From positions 6,390,823 through 6,454,822 of the forward strand of contig NZ_AP017422.1 of assembly GCF_002355595.1 (NCBI RefSeq): a DNA stretch of 64,000 bases, in the 5' to 3' direction. The notes under the pieces were generated by a model. That model was not told the DNA's origin. It made no database searches and was given only the letters and a program-made list of their open reading frames with translations. Below are positions 62,463 to 64,000 of this stretch, piece after piece; positions within the stretch are counted from its first letter, which is position 1; each line of letters opens with the position of its first letter. The DNA comes from Filimonas lacunae. GTDB taxonomy: Bacteria; Bacteroidota; Bacteroidia; Chitinophagales; Chitinophagaceae. Made by a program: the position numbers and the translations under genes.

Positions 62463-64000
62463 TTACAATATCGTATTCTGTAAAATAGCGCTTTTGGTAA
62501 GATGATCTGTATTATAATGCAGCCCTCTGCTTTCTTTTCTAAACTGGGCTCCTTTCACAATCAGGTACCCTACCGATATCAGGTTACGCAACTCACACAG
62601 CTGAGGAGACACTTTGGTTGTCTGATACAGCTGTTCTGTTTCCACGTGCAATAGATCCAGTCTTTTCATGGCTCTTTCCAAACGCACATCATTTCTTACA
62701 ATCCCTACATAGTCACTCATTACCTGCTGCAATTCCTTCTGGCTTTGGGTAATTAAGATCATTTCTTTAGGATCAGTTGTGCCTTTGGTATTCCAGTCAG
62801 GAATAGCTGCTTCGCTTTCCAACCCCGGCAGGTCACCTGTTTCTTCCAAACGTTTAACTATATCCAGGTAAGCACGATGGCCATATACCATAGCTTCCAG
62901 CAGGCTGTTGCTGGCTAAGCGGTTAGCGCCATGCAAACCCGTGCTGGCACATTCGCCGCAGGCATACAGGTGTTGGATAGAAGTACGTGCCCAATCATCT
63001 GTTTTAATACCACCGCAGCTGTAGTGAGCTGCAGGCGCCACAGGAATCATTTGCTGCATTACATCTATGCCTATTGATAAGCATTTTTCGTATATGTTGG
63101 GGAAATGATGCAGAAACTTGTCCTTATCCATATGCCTGCAATCGAGGAATACATATTCAGTACCAGTTCTCTTCATTTCACTATCTATAGCTCTTGCAAC
63201 AATATCACGAGGCGCCAGGTCTCTACGCTCATCATACCGCTCCATAAACGCTTCGCCATCCTTGTTTCTTAATATGCCACCATCACCTCTTACCGCTTCT
63301 GTTATCAGGAAAGAAGGCGACACCCCCGGCTCATATAAAGCAGTAGGATGAAACTGGATAAACTCCATGTTTTCAATACGCCCCTTAGCACGGTATACCA
63401 TTGCCACACCATCGCCTGTAGCAATGCGTGGATTGGTAGTAGTACGGTATGCCTGCCCACAGCCACCAGTGGCCAGTAAAGTAGTGCGGGATACAATTTT
63501 TTCTATCTTGTTGGTGCGAAGGTTTAATACATACACACCATAGCAGGTAATATCGGGAGTAGATTTAGTAACCAGGTAACCTAAATGGTGTTGTGTAATC
63601 AGGTCTACCACAAAGCAGTGATTAATCACTTCGATATTAGCAGTGTTTGTAGCTGTTTCCAGCAACGCCCTTTCAATTTCTTTTCCGGTAACATCTTTAT
63701 GATGCAGAATACGGTGTTCACTATGTCCACCTTCACGCCCTAACTCATAATCGCCCGCCGCATCTTTATCAAAGCGGGTTCCGTATTCAATAATTTCCCT
63801 GATACGCTCTGGGCCTTCTTTCACTACAATCTCCACTGCCCGTGGGTTGCATAAACCGTCACCAGCTATCAGCGTATCTTCAATATGCTTTTCAAAGCTA
63901 TCTTTATCTTCATCCCACACACCTGCTACTCCCCCTTGTGCATACTTCGTGTTCGTTTCGTCTGCCTGGGTTTTCGTAATCACTATAATCTTCTTATCGG
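62463..64000 (-). CDS. nadB: L-aspartate oxidase (5' part missing)
   Basis: FAD enzyme oxidising L-aspartate to iminoaspartate, the first step of de novo NAD synthesis. The reading frame continues in frame off the right edge, so an apparent start at 63983 (a GTG) is not real. The visible 512 codons begin DKKIIVITKTQADETNTKYAQGGVAGVW, the part after the FAD GxGxxG motif. LLATGGCGQAYRTTTNPRIATGDGVAMVYRAKG and NMEFIQFHPTALY follow, then GGDGILRNKDGEAFM-type and RRDLAPRDIVARAID blocks, SCGGIKTD and LYACGECASTGLHGANRLASNSLLEAMVYG. The C-terminal helical domain is complete. NadA/NadC are outside the window. Confidence 0.95.
   Translation of the reverse strand, partial: DKKIIVITKTQADETNTKYAQGGVAGVWDEDKDSFEKHIEDTLIAGDGLCNPRAVEIVVKEGPERIREIIEYGTRFDKDAAGDYELGREGGHSEHRILHHKDVTGKEIERALLETATNTANIEVINHCFVVDLITQHHLGYLVTKSTPDITCYGVYVLNLRTNKIEKIVSRTTLLATGGCGQAYRTTTNPRIATGDGVAMVYRAKGRIENMEFIQFHPTALYEPGVSPSFLITEAVRGDGGILRNKDGEAFMERYDERRDLAPRDIVARAIDSEMKRTGTEYVFLDCRHMDKDKFLHHFPNIYEKCLSIGIDVMQQMIPVAPAAHYSCGGIKTDDWARTSIQHLYACGECASTGLHGANRLASNSLLEAMVYGHRAYLDIVKRLEETGDLPGLESEAAIPDWNTKGTTDPKEMILITQSQKELQQVMSDYVGIVRNDVRLERAMKRLDLLHVETEQLYQTTKVSPQLCELRNLISVGYLIVKGAQFRKESRGLHYNTDHLTKSAILQNTIL

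Noticed and set aside
63983-64000. Start of nadB at a GTG at 63983
   Set aside because: The frame continues upstream to the window edge and the conserved FAD-binding N-terminus is missing, so this is an internal codon of a truncated gene.

Overview
The window reads as chromosomal DNA of a Bacteroidota bacterium, most likely family Chitinophagaceae (inference). Pointers are two SusC-like/TonB-linked outer-membrane receptors with carboxypeptidase-regulatory N-termini, a type IX secretion (gliding-motility type) C-terminal sorting domain, promoter-like TTG-N20-TAnnTTT(G) elements, few Shine-Dalgarno sequences, an F-type ATPase operon split from its beta/epsilon genes, and ZapA beside RNase Y. 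Housekeeping genes dominate. I saw no insertion sequences, phage genes, CRISPR arrays, tRNAs or rRNAs. Both ends cut genes: greA on the left and nadB on the right.

Layout. 1-5.2 kb: greA (partial), a 2-hydroxyacid dehydrogenase, rsmA, then pdxA with an aldose-epimerase-like gene, and a small winged-helix regulator coupled to a membrane protein. 5.3-8.2 kb: a secreted TPR-like protein and a TonB-dependent receptor. 8.3-12.6 kb: atpB-E-F-H-A, with no atpG. 12.7-21 kb: an ABC exporter, rel (stringent response), purA, a very acidic protein, pabB and a lytic transglycosylase. 21.1-30.9 kb, all minus strand: gatA, tatA, rplS, rny, a 1.1-kb gene-free stretch with a 21-bp tandem repeat, then zapA, a ZapB-like coiled coil, pheT, a radical SAM protein and a 2H-phosphoesterase-like protein. 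31-37.1 kb: a complete TPP-riboswitch-led thiamine operon (thiS, thiC, a TenI/ThiE-like gene, thiE, thiG, thiH, thiF). 37.1-48.5 kb: surface and accessory genes, including lipoproteins, a PKD/T9SS protein, an acetyltransferase, trxA, an AraC regulator with a siderophore-interacting flavoprotein, and a second outer-membrane receptor. 48.6-64 kb: a GH63-like glucosidase, an Fpg/Nei glycosylase, a DJ-1/PfpI protein, the fused acyl-CoA mutase IcmF, galM-galK, ridA, a 3-hydroxyacyl-CoA dehydrogenase C-domain protein, tsaB, an ArsR regulator, a persulfide-dioxygenase-like MBL/rhodanese fusion, and nadB.

How the genes fit together. The thiamine genes form one tightly overlapped transcript that makes both the pyrimidine (ThiC) and thiazole (ThiS/F/G/H) halves and joins them (ThiE); a ThiD kinase must lie elsewhere. 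galM and galK are consecutive steps of the Leloir pathway. The ArsR gene precedes the MBL/rhodanese gene, whose putative promoter carries an 8-bp dyad.

The least explained stretch is 25.0-26.1 kb, between rny and zapA. It holds several perfect inverted repeats, a bidirectional-looking terminator, and a 16-unit 21-bp repeat that is open in frame on both strands. I found no clear evidence of a wholly new multi-gene system. This repeat locus and the ArsR/persulfide module are the best candidates for follow-up.
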